The position numbers and the translations under genes were made by a program. Below are positions 11,721-23,979 of a stretch of 64,000 nt of DNA, piece after piece. The DNA comes from Lunularia cruciata (taxonomy: Eukaryota; Streptophyta; Marchantiopsida; Lunulariales; Lunulariaceae): assembly GCA_948567375.1 (NCBI GenBank), contig OX419761.1, forward strand, positions 38,106,243-38,170,242, read 5' to 3'. The notes under the pieces were generated by a model. That model did no database searches. It saw nothing but the letters and a program-made list of their open reading frames with translations, and was not told where the DNA came from. Numbering within the stretch: the stretch's first letter is position 1; every line of letters begins with the position of its first letter.

Positions 11721-13557
11721 TATTCCCCCACCGCTAATTGGTGACATCCTCATTGCCATTGAAGCTTCAAACTCTTGGATGGCCATCTATGCATTCTAGA
11801 GGTAAGAAAGAGGTTCCTATGTGGCATCATGAAGGGTATACCCTTTCCAAAGGACCTAGTACGCTATATGTTATCAAGGGCTTTGTTGAATATGGTGACG
11901 TACAAGGATATGATCAACTTCGTACTCCTCATGATCATTGATAGGGACAGGAAGAGGAGGGGGCTGGAATTGAGAGGAAAAGGAAGAGGAATTTGGAGCA
12001 AAGAGTTTCAACTTAGAAACATGAAAGATAGGATGAATGTGCATATGACAAGGCAAGGCAAGTCAATAAGCAACAAGAGAGACAATTTGGGTGACATGAA
12101 AGGGTCCTATCCAATTAGGGGCAAGTTTACAAACTTGGATATCAAGTAGGAGAGGGAGGTTATTAGACAAGAGCATGACCTTATCATCAACTTGAAAGCT
12201 AAGATCATGGCGATGGTGATCCACATATTGTTTCTACCAATTTTGAGCAACAAGGAGATGTGATTTGGCTTGTTGGAAGGATTGGGAGATGGTGGTCAAG
12301 AAGGTGGAAGTATGAGGGACATGAGATGGAGGAGGAGCAAGAAGGGAATCTAAAACAAGTGGGTCTTGGCCAAAATTTAGAAAAATGTAGAGAATTTAGT
12401 GCTTGCCTGTTTAGAATTATTGTATGCAAACTTTGTAGCTGCAAGGCATTCATCCCAATTGGTATGGTGAATGTTGACAAAGGTACAAAAAATATCTTCC
12501 TAGGTGCAATTTGCATGTTCAGTTGTCCATCAGTTTGAGGGTGATAGGCCATGGACAAAGCAAGCTTGGTACCAAGTATCTAGAAGAGTGTTTGCCAAAA
12601 CTTTCCAATGAAGTGAGGATTACAATCAGAGATGAGTACATGCGGCATCCCATGATGCTTGAATATATTGTCAAAGTAGATTTGCACCGAGGTTGGAGCA
12701 TCCACAATATCAACCATTGGTGCCAAATGGATTTGCTTACTAAGTGTATCCACAAATAGCACAATTTTTGTGTGACCTTGCTTTGTCTTGAGCAAGGAAG
12801 TGATGAGATCTAAGCTCACATGTTCCCAATGAGTAGATGGAATGGGAGTGGTTGAAGGAGTCCACTCGGTTTTTGGTTATTGGCCTTGTTGCATTGGTAG
12901 CTCTCACATGATTGGAAAAACTCTCAAACATCTTGTGCCATGTTGAGCCACCACTATTGGCATTGGAGGGTACCCAAGGTCTTGTCTATACCCATGTGAA
13001 TAGCTATTGGTAGATCATGGGCTTCTTGAAGGCACACAAGTCCAAGATCACCTTTGGCTGGAACATAGATCCAGTCCTCATCGAAAAGAAGGCCTTCCTT
13101 GAAGGAGAAGGTGTTGTACTCCTTGTTGCATGCTGTAAGATGACCATGTATTGTTTCAAAGAAGAGATCTTGTTGTAGAGCTAATTGAAATTCATTTTGG
13201 ACCTTGGAGTCAATTGACACCATCGTAATTGCTGCCGTGATGAGAAGAAGAGACTTCAAATCAAGTCATCGTGATAGAGCATTAGGTATGACATGGAAAC
13301 GACCTAGTTTGTACTCAAGTTTGATGTCAAACAATTAGAGTTACTCCTCGTATCAATGATGTTGATTCTTCATGTGTTCCAAGTGTAAGGTCTGCAACAA
13401 TGGTTTGTGATCAGTTTGCATAATCACTATAAGCTAAGCCAGCCAAGAAACTTCCCGAGAAGCTTCCTAGATACTTTTGGAATAATCTAGGCTAATTTAT
13501 CTTATTTGCTACTTTCTTAGCCCTACTAACTTCATTGTTAAGCTCCATATTATTACA
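11309..13557 (-). mobile_element. B4: deleted B-family copy inside the B2 LTR
   Basis: It starts TGTAAAAG and ends ATTATTACA, flanked by CTTGG (11304-11308) and CTCGG (13558-13562), a 5-bp TSD with one change. On the minus strand it has a complete 3' LTR (11309-11720, 412 bp) and an integrase remnant. At about 13430 RNase H sequence joins directly to the first ~125 bp of the 5' LTR. Gag, protease, RT, PBS and most of the 5' LTR are therefore deleted. Confidence 0.85.
11721..13430 (-). pseudogene. B4 RNase H end, integrase and chromodomain remnant
   Basis: Minus-strand pieces at 12954-13259 (N-terminal integrase, HMGIDKTLG), 12580-12819 (catalytic core, LDLITSL and LISDCNPHF) and 12205-12558 follow the B integrase. 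A one-base loss in the codons before the catalytic glutamate shifts the frame at about 12510. The chromodomain region near 11830-11940 is also out of frame. It is not functional. Confidence 0.8.
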
Positions 13558-13562
13558 CTCGG

Positions 13563-13590
13563 TCTTGATCGTTTACATTGGTATCAGAGT
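13563..13590 (+). other. End of B2 5' LTR and primer-binding site
   Basis: The LTR resumes after the B4 insertion and ends TTTACA at 13577. TGGTATCAGAGT follows at 13579-13590, an initiator-Met tRNA PBS as in the other B copies. Confidence 0.85.
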
Positions 13591-13835
13591 AGGAATGGGT
13601 GGATGCAATTTATAGACCACTAAATCCATTTCCACCAAACCATTGGGACCTAGGTACTACCTAAGCATCATTTCACACAGTTCATCATCTCACGCTTTGG
13701 GCAAGATTTTTTGAATACAATCACCTTGTAGAGGATCCCTTGGTACTTCCAATTGTAATTTATGAAGAATGATGGACGTTTTGCATCTATATGTTAATAA
13801 ATTAGACAGGTTGGTGGTGTGATAGAATAGTAACC

Positions 13836-14690
13836 ATGGTGGCAATACTTGAGGTTACCATTGCTATGTAGCAACAAATCTAGCACCTTACTTGATTGTT
13901 GGATGAATGAGATTATCAACAACAAGAGCACATAGAGAGAGTACCAATTCAAGAAGGAGAAGACCAAATCCAATTTCCAAAACCCAAGGTTTTTGAAGGC
14001 AAGAATCTTTTGAGTGCAATGGATAATTTTATGTTTGATTGCAAATACTATTTTGAGACTACCAATCTCCAAGACAAAGGGAAATAGATTCTCTTGGCTT
14101 CCAATCAATTGGATGGAGTAGCAAAGCTATGGTGGCAATTCCGAGTAGAGCAAGCTGAATGGAAAATTGTTGCACCAATCTTGACATGGGTAGAATTGAA
14201 TAGTGCAATAATTTTTCAATTCTAAGCTATAAATGCCACATGGGATGCACAAGATAGGTTGGTAAAGTTGAAGCAGATTGGCTCTATAAGAAGTTACATT
14301 ATGCAATTTCAAAACACCATCATGCAAATTCTAGATATATTGGAAGGTGGAGCTCTGGATCAATTTGTGAGGGGCTTGAAGTCATAATCCAAATTAGAGG
14401 TGACTATGTTTAGGGTAACTATGATAGAGCCACGACACTTGGAGGATGCCATGCGGTTGACCGAATGCTTTGATTTATTGGTTGCAACAACTTGGTCTTG
14501 ACCTCCACAAAACCTACAAATACACTACACAAGGGTGGAGGAGCTGGCAACTAGGGAGATTGATGCCAAATTAGACATTGCATTGCTGAACGTCCACTCA
14601 ATAATGGGCAACCTTGGCAAGTTGCCTAGATGGAATTTGTGGAGCAAAATGATCACAAAAACAAGGAATCTTAATAGGAGATTTTGAGCC
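13836..14690 (+). pseudogene. B2 gag remnant
   Basis: The ATG at 13836 matches the gag start of B3 and B5. The translation follows B5 gag only in short pieces because of many stops and shifts. The zinc-knuckle segment before protease is unreadable or deleted. The bases before it (13591-13835) are leader with no gene. Confidence 0.7.
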
Positions 14691-14699
14691 GCCTATTAG

Positions 14700-15100
14700 G
14701 AACTTGATTAGTTCCAATAGGATCAAAGGCTTGACCTATGCAAGTTTGCTTCACTTGCAAGGTATGATATTTGATTGTGGTTGTAGGATTTTGGTTGATT
14801 TATGGAAGTTCAAAAAATTACTTGTCCATGCAATTAGCAAAGGAATTACATATTCCTATCAAGCCCATAATTGAAAGTAGATTGATGATGGCAAATGGTA
14901 GAAAGGGTCCTGCATTCCATACCTTGCATCTTGTTACCTTGAATTTTGGGAAAGAGTATTTAGAGGGTATGAGTTTTGTAGTGGCACCTCTACACTATGA
15001 TTTCATTTTAGGTCTACCTTGGCTTGAGCATCATAAGGTTTAATTTGATTGGAATGGATTCACAAATTTAAGTACAACACCAAGGTTTGGCACCTCTAAG
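14700..15100 (+). pseudogene. B2 protease remnant
   Basis: The open stretch 14771-15043 matches the aspartic protease of B3 and B5 (KELHIPIKPII, NGRKGPAF, FILGLPWLEHHKV). The active-site segment, LVDSGSSEN in relatives, is shifted and reads IYGSSKN, so the catalytic Asp is not in frame with the rest. Confidence 0.75.
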
Positions 15101-15116
15101 TAAGACACCTGAGGAT

Positions 15117-15300
15117 AGTCAATCCCAAGATGGGAAGTTTGTTAGGAGGGTAGCCATAGAGCAAGCTTTGAAGGGAGATGAGTCCCAAGATGAGAAATTT
15201 GTCAAGAAAGCAATCATAGAGCAAGCTTTGAAGAGAGATGAGTCCCTAGATGGGATGTTTGTCGATGAAGCAACCACAGAGTAAGCTTTGGAGGAATATG
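15117..15300 (+). repeat. Three 60-bp tandem repeats, protease-RT linker of B2
   Basis: Three imperfect 60-bp units encode a ~20-residue repeat (SQDGKFVRRVAIEQALKGDE, then two variants), rich in Lys/Glu. The same linker repeat occurs in B3 (about 35440-35640) and B5 (about 57140-57340). Confidence 0.8.
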
Positions 15301-15389
15301 AGTCAATTTTTATGATGTGGATCAAGCCGATTGTGCAAGGAGAATCTAAGGAGAGTCAAGAGCCCCGTCAAGTAATGGTTGATTAAATA

Positions 15390-17210
15390 GTTAAGGAGTT
15401 TATGGATGTGTCTCTAGATGATCTACTGAAGGGATTACACTCCGATCATGGTATGTCCTTGAAGATTGAGTTATTGCCAAGGAGTACTCCAATGAGTAGA
15501 CCTATCTTCTGACTCTCATTAAAGGAGTTGGAGGAGTTACAAACAACACTTATAGAGTTTTTAGAGAAGAATTTTATACAACATAGTACATCGTCCTGGG
15601 GAGTACTAGTACTATTTGTTCCAAAGAAGGATAGAGAACTTTGTTTCTATATTGATTGTCGTTGGCTTAATAAACAAATAGTGAAGAATGCATATCCCTT
15701 GCCTCAAATTGATGACTTGCTTGATTAGTTGAGTGAAGCATGATATTTCTCCAAGTTGGATCTTTGCAGTGGCTATTGGAAAACCCCTATTGATGGAGAG
15801 GATGTGCAAAATATTACCTTTTGCGCAAGGTATGGGCATTTTGAGTGGAGATTTCTACCTTTTGGGCTAACTAATGCTCCAAAAATCTTCATGGATCAGA
15901 TGCATCGGGTGTTGGATGGACTATTAGATCTTTACATGGTGGTGTTCTTGGATGATATCTTAATCTATAGCAAGACAAAGGCAGAACATGTGAATCATAT
16001 CCAAGAAGTCCTAAGACAACTACAACAGTGGAAATTTTACTATGAGAAATCAAAGTGTGCCTTTTGGCAAAAGGAAGTTACCTTCTTGGATCACAAGAAA
16101 GTAACTTCATCGTTATCTCATTGGAGGAGACCAAGATGGAAGAAGAGAAAATCAAGGCACATCACTGATTGGCCTACTCCAAAAAATACTATAGAAGTAC
16201 ATGCATTTAATGGATTGGCCAATTTTTACTAACAATTCATTTACTATTATGCACATGTGGCCGCACCGTTGACTAATCTCTTTGAGAAGAACTCAAGCTT
16301 TTAGTGGAGCACCAGGCACAAAGAAGCATTTAAGAAGCTAAAACATATGGTATCTTCAAGACCCATTCTTCAACCATATCATCCTTCACTACCTTGTATG
16401 GTTGATTTTAATGCTTCTTACTTTGCAATTAGCACCATGTTGTAGCAAGAATTCCCAAATAGATTACATTCCATTGGCTTTATATCTTGCCGGCTAAATA
16501 CAATTGAAAGAAATTACTTTGCTTGATATTGGGAACCAATTAGCAGTGGTATATGCCACCAACATATGGAGGTATTTTCTCATGGGGAAACAAGTGATCA
16601 TGCAAATTGATTACAAACCATTCTTGTAGATACACTTATGACACATGAAGAGTAGACATCATCCATGGAGGAGCAACTCTAATTGTTTGATATCAAACTT
16701 GAGTACAAGCTAGGTCAGTTCCATGTCATCCATGATGCCTTATCACGATGGCTTGATTTGAAGTCTCCCTCTCATCATGGTAGCCATTACAACAATGTCA
16801 ATCGTCCAAAGTTTAGGTCAACTTTACAACAAGATCCCTTCTTCCTGAGGGTACATGGTTGTCTTGCAACATGTGACAAGGAAAATAACACCTTCTCTTT
16901 CAAGGAAGGCTTTCTATTTGATGAGGACCAGATATATGTTCCAACCAAGGGTGATCTCCAACTTATGCGCCTCTAAGAAGCCCATGACTTACCAATTGCT
17001 AGTCACATGGGTGTGGACAAGACCTTGAGTACTCTCCGACACCAATGGTGGTAGCCCAACATGACACAATATGTTTGAGACTTTGTTCAATCATGTGAGA
17101 GTTGCAAATGCAACAAGGCCAACAACCAAAAACCGAGTGGACTCCTTTAGCCACTCCCCATTCCAACTGCTTGATGGGAACATGTGAGTTTGGATCTCAT
17201 CATGTCCTTG
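15390..17210 (+). pseudogene. B2 RT, RNase H and N-terminal integrase
   Basis: RT is readable from about 15400: [19 protein letters not shown], then after a stop [20 protein letters not shown] and the catalytic FLDDILIYS inside 15756-16232. RNase H follows (16300-16770) with several stops. The integrase zinc region (16683-17200, HMGVDKTLS, CESCKCNK) runs to the C2 insertion at 17210. The catalytic core resumes at 41631. Confidence 0.85.
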
Positions 17211-18003
17211 TGTGACAACCCGGCAAATATCACTTTTGCGGTAATTGGGTAAGTAAAGTTAGTTCCCACAGAGATACGATTCAAAAATGTCCAAATACAA
17301 AGTCAAACAATAACAATGTAGTTCTTCTTGAGTTCTTCTTTAATCTCTTAGGTAGAAACCATACCCAGAAGAGAGTAACAAGCACTGATTTGCAATCTTG
17401 TCACAAATTCACACTCCTTAATCACAACACCTTCAATTCTTTCCAAACAATCTTGATTGTGATGATTCAGGCTCTCCCAAAAATGACACTTCACTGCAAA
17501 ACAACTTTGCCTTAGAATTGTGTTCTACCCCTCCACTGAAGGCACAACTTCCTTGATTGGAGTTGCTCCACATCAACTTTGCACTGCACTCACAAATGCA
17601 GAATACTACCAACACTACAATTTCTCTCAGATTTGTCAAGTTTTTGCTTTGATTGCACTTCACTCAAGATCAAACACACAGAATGAAGATCAAAGTTGTG
17701 GAATCCAACATCCAACAAGCACACTAACTTGCACTTCAAATTTCTACACATTCACAATTATAGACATAGAGTTGATACTCGGAATCAAGCTCAAGTGATG
17801 AGCATTGCTTCACAGTACTTTGCTTTATCTATTCTCAGAAATTATGAGCACTGAACAATAATTTCTTGCAAATGCCACTCTTAAATAGTGAAGCAATCGA
17901 TAGTTCTAACAAAAATACCGTTTCCTAACAACTCTACAAACCTACAGATCCGAAATGACAATGCACCTCTTCATATCTACCTCTTCAAATCTCAATTCTA
18001 TTT

Positions 18004-19785
18004 CTAATCCGATCCGATGTCTACTTCTTCCTCGGCTTTCAAACCCAATCCCGAAGTAACTTCACCCACTACTCCTCTATCCTCGGGTTTCACAAGTCCT
18101 AATTCCTCTACCAAATCTAACAGTTCTCTTTCCTCATCTAAAATTCCACTAGCAAGTAATCTATCTAAGTCTTTATCTCCCAACCCACTATTCTCTAATG
18201 CCTCCAATGGTAACTCCGAAGACATCTGCACTCCCACTTCATCTACTTTGGGTTTTGCTCTCATATCCTTATGAAGTCTATCTATCTCTAATTTGACTAA
18301 GTCTAATCTGATTGTGATATTATCTTCTACTTCCAATTTCTTCCTATATACATGAGTTCTTAGACTGATGAGTAAAGCATTCAAGTCTTTGTCCTTTGCA
18401 TTTCTCCTCCTTGTCTCCTGCACCAACAACTTCAACTCGTGCAGCCTTGTCTCTTTGATGTACACACTGGCCTCTATACTCAGCATTGCATTCATCTTGA
18501 TCACGATCTCTTTTAATAGCTCCAATCTCATTTTCCTCTCCCGTCCTTGATCTGCAAGACAATCTTCTCTATACATTGCCAATTCTGCTTCAAACTCTGC
18601 TTTCACCACTTCCTTCTCCTTCTCTTTTTGTACAATCTTTTCCTCCTGATTGCAAAGTAACTCTCTCAACCTTTCTTCCTCTCTATACCTCATTGTCAAC
18701 TCTTGTTGCCACAACTGCTTCTTCTCCTCTACACTCTCCATCACTCTATCGAGCTCTTGTTCTTTCTCTGCTACTCTTGCCATAACAGGGATAATTTCTA
18801 GTCTTGAATCAGCAAACTGTTGCTTCAAGATTTCATATTCAGCAATTTATCTTTCCTTTGCTATGACATTCTGCTCTATTTGTTCCTCCCAATTCCTTGC
18901 TTCTCTCCTCAAATTCTCAAGCACTTGATTCTGCACTATTGCATCTACTCGTAGTACTTCCCTTTCCTCCTCACCTTGGATTATACTCTTTCTTCAATTC
19001 CGAGTTCTCTTCTTCTAATCGTGCTAACACTTGCAACATAGTCTTCACCTCCGGACACTTTGATTGCATCTCCTTCTTCTTGTGCTCTAACTTTACTAAT
19101 AATGGGCACACAACCTCCCGTAAGTACTCCACTCCTTCACTTGGAGTTACCTCGACTTGCGGAGTGATCTCCTTCTTCACCTCTTCTTCACTTGACACTT
19201 GCCTTTTGAGTTGAAGTTGCCGTATAGGAATGGATGCTTCACTCCCCAAACTTTCATCCTCCTCTTCTCTTACCTTACTCGGCCCCGCTCCACACTTCAC
19301 CTTTCGCTTGGAACGAACTCCTCATTGAATGGTAACTTTCCTTTCTTCCTGCTCTGGCACTTCGTCTTCCAACTTCAAGTTACCTTTCTCCTCCTTGTCC
19401 ATTGTGGCTTTCTCTTCCTTGGGTACCGATGTCATCTCCTCTCCATTGTTGATATCACTACTTCTCTACTCTGCAATGTGAGCTCGGGTTCTTCATCTCA
19501 TTCCGAGTCTTCAGACTTGCACTCAGCTTTGCCTTCCAATTCTTCCTCCAATGATGAAATTACCACCATACCTTTCCTCAAGTTTACTCTTCTAGCCTTC
19601 TGAGGTCTTACTTTCTTGATATCTTTTCCTTCTCCTTGTTGACTCCTCTTCTTTGACTTTGGAGTACTCATGTCCAACTGCACACTCTTGCCCATTTGCG
19701 CGTAGTACTCATTATTGCTCCTAATCTAAAGAATGTATTGCTGCTCCTCCGTCTCAACATCCTTTCTTAAGTTGGGATAGAAATG
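18004..19785 (-). pseudogene. C2 coiled-coil ORF, C-terminal half
   Basis: The last 274 codons (18004-18828) are fully open. They are Glu/Lys/Leu-rich with probable coiled coil and end EEEVDIGSD. Upstream pieces at 18971-19300 and 19498-19695 are in other frames, so at least two frameshifts separate them. LHELKLLVQETRRRNAKDKD matches C1 closely. The frame is cut at 19785 by D and its N-terminal half lies at 40415-41561. Function unknown. Confidence 0.65.
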
Positions 19786-20517
19786 TGTATTACTTTGGGG
19801 ACAAGAGAAGAGAGAAAACACAGATTACACATTCAACATTTGGTGCCCCAAAGGAGCACCTTCTCTTTATTATATAGACAAAGAGGATCTCCTCCAAGGA
19901 AGCTCCACCATAGGCTTAGGCACATAGATAGGTGACATGTCATCAAGCTCCACCCTTGGATTACTTACTTGGATGGGTGACATGTCGGTCTAGGTCCTAT
20001 CTGGTTGGTCAAACAAGCTTTGACCAGAGGGAATCTTTTAGGAAATCTTCTTGTAGGAGTGCTAGAATCATGTAAGGTACCATTCGAAAGCTCTCCACGA
20101 GACAAACCAAAGGGGAGGGAAGGCCAACCTTTCCTCTATTGGTGGAGGAATCCTCACATTCTTGAGGCCTAATTCATCCGTTTAGGCCTTCAAAATTACC
20201 TTCAAAGATTTCAAGCATATTTTGGTTCCTACTCTATTAGTAGAAGTCCACTTTTGGTGATACCTCTTTCTGATCTGTTTAGTCCATCATGTGTAACATC
20301 CTTCCAGATGTTACCAAACCAATTCTCACCTTTAAATCATATGTCTTGCTATTAGTTCTAAGGTTCTCATGATATTTTGATTTTTGCTCTATTAGTACAA
20401 GTAATCTTTTGGTGATACTTCTATCTGATCTATTTTGACCATCGTATATAATATCATTCTAGATGTTACCAAACCAAATTTCACATCTAGACCATATGGC
20501 TAGCTTGTGGTATTACA
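19786..20517 (-). repeat. D 3' LTR
   Basis: 732 bp, related over its full length to 39675-40409. The minus-strand TATA region (TATATAAT) is near 19877. The terminal sequence is GTGGTATTACA on the plus strand. Confidence 0.9.
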
Positions 20518-20532
20518 GACCTCCTTCCTTTT

Positions 20533-21713
20533 AAGATGCAACGTCCTCGTTGTGCAATTGTTGCTCAAATGCTTTCACCAATACCGGTGCATGTGTCAAA
20601 TTGGCAACGGGCTCCCATGTTGCTTCATAGAGGGGGTAACCTTTCCACTATACGAGATAGTCCAACCACGGATGGTGAGTACCACACATGCATTTTTGGA
20701 GAATACGCTCCACTTCATCATCTTGTGTGCCATCAATGAGTGTCAGACATGGTCAAATGTCTTGTGTGGAATGACCCTGGCCTGATCAGGGGGCATATTT
20801 GCGTAGTAGGGAAATACGAAACACTAGATGTATCTTCATGTGTGGTGGTAGCTCAAGGTGATAGGCCACAACGCCGAGCAACGAAGAATTGAGAAATGCC
20901 CAATAAAACAAGGTCTGAGCTTACGAGGTCCAACTAATGTGAGGTTGGTTGTCAATAGCCACACTTGATCCCCAACATTGAACTCATGTGCCCTACGGTG
21001 TGCATCAGCATACTGCTTCTATCAATTTTGTGCAATCTGTAATCTGTGCTTGGTGCTCTCCACACCGTGTTGGATTCTGGAAACAAATGTGTTGACGGCA
21101 TCGACCTTGGTAGCCACTGGACAGATCTTCATCAAGCTAGAAGGTGTGAAGGGATGCTCACCATACATGAGGAAGAACAGAGTGAATTGGGTGGATGCAT
21201 TCACTAAATTGTTGTAAGCATATTCTACCAATGGGAGTAGGGTGTCCCACCTTTCCTAAACTCTTCTAAGGTGAAGCCACATAACATGTCTTCAATCGTG
21301 CGATTAGCCTGCTTTGTTTGGCCATCTGTTTGTGAGTGATAAGCTGTAGACATGGCCTAGTTGGTTTTGAAGAAACCAAAGAGTGTTTGCCAAAACAAAC
21401 TGGTGAATTGAGTGCCTTTATCGGTGAGAAGTACTCTAGACAGGTCATGGTGAGAGAAGGATGCATCTAAGTATAATTGAGCTAGTTGTGGAGCGGTCAC
21501 AACCTTGGTGGTAGGGCATACATGAATCATTTTGCTGAGCCGGTCCACAAAGACCACGATGGAGTCAAACCTTGAGGTGGTATTGGGTAATTCACAGATG
21601 AGATCCATACTCACTTGTTCCCAACGTTGGGTAGGCGTGGGGAGAGGTTGAAGGAGCCTTGTAGAAGCTTGATTAGAGGCTTTGTTCTATTGACAAAGTA
21701 GGCGGTTGTGCAC
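20533..21713 (-). pseudogene. D integrase core, C-terminus and chromodomain
   Basis: 21357-21614 is the catalytic core (MSMDLICELP, LLTDKGTQFTSLFW). Next come YHSQTDGQTKQAN, where a lysine replaces the expected catalytic glutamate, and the GPY/F-like region (21022-21231). A chromodomain at about 20530-20740 reads DDEVERILQK, YLVWWKGYPLYEATWEP. Several stops interrupt. The rest of integrase lies at 29547-29913, across the A insertion. Confidence 0.85.
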
Positions 21714-22405
21714 TGTAACACCCATTTGTGCATGTGTGTGGTATTGTGATATTTAGCTTGGTATTACAAGTACTTAAGAGATATTATTTATATAGAGATA
21801 AAGGATGGTTCTATATTAGTCATGGTTAGCTAAAGTTAGTCATAGCTAAGATAGATGGGACCTTACTTTAGAGGAAGTAGAAAAGATGAGCACCACTATT
21901 TTGGATTTTAGTGTGTTGACTTGGTATTATTCCTAGGTGTTTGGCTTTGGGGAAAGAGTTGAGAACTCTTGGGCCCGCAAGCCTTTTTGTTTTGGATTCT
22001 TCTTTAGTCCAAGGATAGCCCATGTGAAGGAATCCTTGCTTTAGTGGTTGGGTCAAGATAAGACCACATGCTTAGGGGAATATGCCCATGTGAATGGATA
22101 TTCCTTTCTACTTTTTGACTTTACTTGACTTTTAGTCTAGTAACTTGAGTTACTACGGTAATTAGTAACTTTGGTACGTAACTATTTCACAAGTATATAA
22201 ACAAGGAGTGAGGAGGTACTCATCATCCTTTCATTTGCAACTATCTTTCTCTCATTGAGTTCTCTAGTGAGCAATGTCTTGAGTCTTGGAGTGTTAGCCT
22301 TGGAGGAGTATGATGGAGTTGGGGTTCCTTGCCTTCTTAGTCCATGGTGCGCTACCATAATAGCCATCAGAGGTTCATCCTGAGTGAGAGACAGGCCGGC
22401 TCACA
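21714..22405 (+). repeat. A 5' LTR
   Basis: TGTAACACCC to GGCTCACA. A TATATAA box near 22194 starts U5/R. A 61-codon minus-strand ORF (22182-22367) recurs in every A LTR and is probably fortuitous. Confidence 0.95.
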
Positions 22406-22409
22406 TTTT

Positions 22410-22426
22410 TGGTTCCGTTGCCGGGA
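22410..22426 (+). other. Primer-binding site of A (tRNA-Asp-like)
   Basis: TGGTTCCGTTGCCGGGA starts four bases after the LTR. It resembles the complement of plant tRNA-Asp 3' end (TGGCGCCGTTGCCGGGGA), used by Athila-type elements, with a two-base change near its start and a shortened G run. Confidence 0.65.
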
Positions 22427-22446
22427 CCTCTCTAGAAGGCAAGATA

Positions 22447-22617
22447 ATGTTCCGCGTCCAATTCTACATTAGGCAGAAGGAGGCTATGAGAGCTCACTTG
22501 GAGAGAAAATTAGGAGAGGAGAGGGCTGAACTTATGTTAGAGAACCAAGATCCATTTGTATACCCTGTAGTTCATTATGATGTCTTTGAGGTGATTTTGT
22601 ACATCTTGTACACATGA
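22447..22617 (+). CDS. Small leader ORF 1 of A
   Basis: 56 codons from ATG (MFRVQFYIRQKEAM) to TGA; the frame is open from 22384. Its C-terminal third (PFVYPVVHYD, ILYILYT) resembles the small ORF at 23742-23906. Function unknown. From 22618 to 23241 there is leader sequence with stops in all plausible frames and no gene that I can support. Confidence 0.4.
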   Translation: MFRVQFYIRQKEAMRAHLERKLGEERAELMLENQDPFVYPVVHYDVFEVILYILYT

Positions 22618-23241
22618 GAGGAATTGGAGAGATTGTGTGAGGTGGATTGCAGATTTTGGGGATTAAGGTGATTTTGGGCAAAATCTCAAGTTTGAGATCT
22701 GGACTCGAGATTTCTACACATGATAGCTTGGGTTATCTTCCAGTTAGCACACTTGAAATTATTGAGAGAGCTTCTATGCGCACTGGGCTAGAATTTTTGA
22801 AAATTGATAGGGTAAAGTGCTCCCGCAACTGCATGCTCTCTGGAAAATTGTACAGAGTCTGCCATTTCTTCAATTTTCAGTGAATTGTCCTGAAAATTTC
22901 CAAGAAAATTCAGTGCATTGTATCCTACCTGCTGCCACAAAAATTAGAGATAGATCGTTTTTGCGCAGGGCGTGATGAGTTTTTGAAGTGAGGGGGGTGG
23001 TTTTCAGACCAAATCTGAAATATGGGTGCTGAATAGAAAGGTGTCTAGGCCAAATGGCTCAATGAAAAGATCTGAAATTTTGCAGGGAGGGACGCCCTGG
23101 AGTTGTGATCAAGTGTGCAAAATTTCAGAGGACTTTGACGTATTGGTTGGGAGATTTGAATGACATTGTGAGGAAGGGTCAATTCTGCAGAGTGGAGATC
23201 TCATGCATGAGAAGTTTGAGATCAACAAAAAGCATGTTTGA

Positions 23242-23739
23242 GTGTTTAGATTCATCTTGGGGAACATGGAGAGTCATCAAGAGTGGAAATTGAGATTATG
23301 CAAGGTTCCCCAAGGGTTTGAGGTGATTGTAGGGGTGGATTTGAGGAAAAGAGAGTTTACAATAGAATTTGAAGAGAGTGTTGAGAGGATCCAAAAACCT
23401 ACACCACTTGGAGGAAAGAGTGAGTCTAAGTGCTTTCTATGTGGAGAGAAGGGACATAAGGCAAGTTCATGTCCATTAACCTTTGAGAGCAAGAGATTGA
23501 GGGAAAGGAGAGGCTTACTTGACTTGGGTTTGCATGTTGGACCTTCTTCACCAAGATTGGGAGGGAGAAGATCTAAGACCAAGGAGTTGTGTGAGGTTTG
23601 TGGAGTTGAAGGACTTCCAAAAGGACATGAGTGTAGTGGAGTAAAAGCACTTTTGGAAACTTTGGTGAAGGATCTTGGAGAGAGTCTTAGTACAGCTACA
23701 GAAATACTACCACCTTCATCAGCTAGTTCTCAAGATTAG
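23242..23739 (+). CDS. Leader ORF of A with two Cys/His motifs
   Basis: 165 codons, upstream of and in the same frame as gag-pol. It contains a CCHC zinc knuckle (CFLCGEKGHKASSCP, residues about 64-78) and a second Cys/His cluster (CEVCGVEGLPKGHEC). The N-terminal part is charged (VGVDLRKREFTIEFEES). An extra ORF before gag is known from Ogre-type elements, but I cannot show homology. Open-frame text continues upstream of the ATG, interrupted by two stops, so the ancestral protein may have been longer. Nucleic-acid binding is inferred from the knuckle only. Confidence 0.55.
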   Translation: MFRFILGNMESHQEWKLRLCKVPQGFEVIVGVDLRKREFTIEFEESVERIQKPTPLGGKSESKCFLCGEKGHKASSCPLTFESKRLRERRGLLDLGLHVGPSSPRLGGRRSKTKELCEVCGVEGLPKGHECSGVKALLETLVKDLGESLSTATEILPPSSASSQD

Positions 23740-23741
23740 TG

Positions 23742-23906
23742 ATGGAGATAATCTTTCAACTTATGGATAAACTATCCATGAGAGTTAGATTAATATGCAC
23801 TCTAGGATTTGATGTTGCTATAGAAATCTTGGAGCAACCTGAACCTTTTGTGTTCCCTAGAGTGGATTATTCTCAGATGGTGTTAGTCATGTATATACTC
23901 TATTAG
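23742..23906 (+). CDS. Small leader ORF 2 of A
   Basis: 54 codons; its ATG lies two bases after the stop of the zinc-knuckle ORF. Its end (EPFVFPRVDYSQM, MYILY) resembles leader ORF 1 (DPFVYPVVHYD, ILYILY), so the two look like copies of one peptide. Between 23907 and 23979 is an A-rich leader. Confidence 0.45.
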   Translation: MEIIFQLMDKLSMRVRLICTLGFDVAIEILEQPEPFVFPRVDYSQMVLVMYILY

Positions 23907-23979
23907 TAATAGAGTGAGAGAAAAGAAAAGAGGAAAAAAAAAAAAATTTGAGAGAAAAGAAAGATAGTGAGGGGTTAAG

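Noticed and set aside
22182-22367. 61-codon minus-strand ORF repeated at 3162-3347 and 29323-29508
   Set aside because: It recurs only because it lies inside the A LTR; it is antisense to the LTR promoter region and has no recognisable domain.
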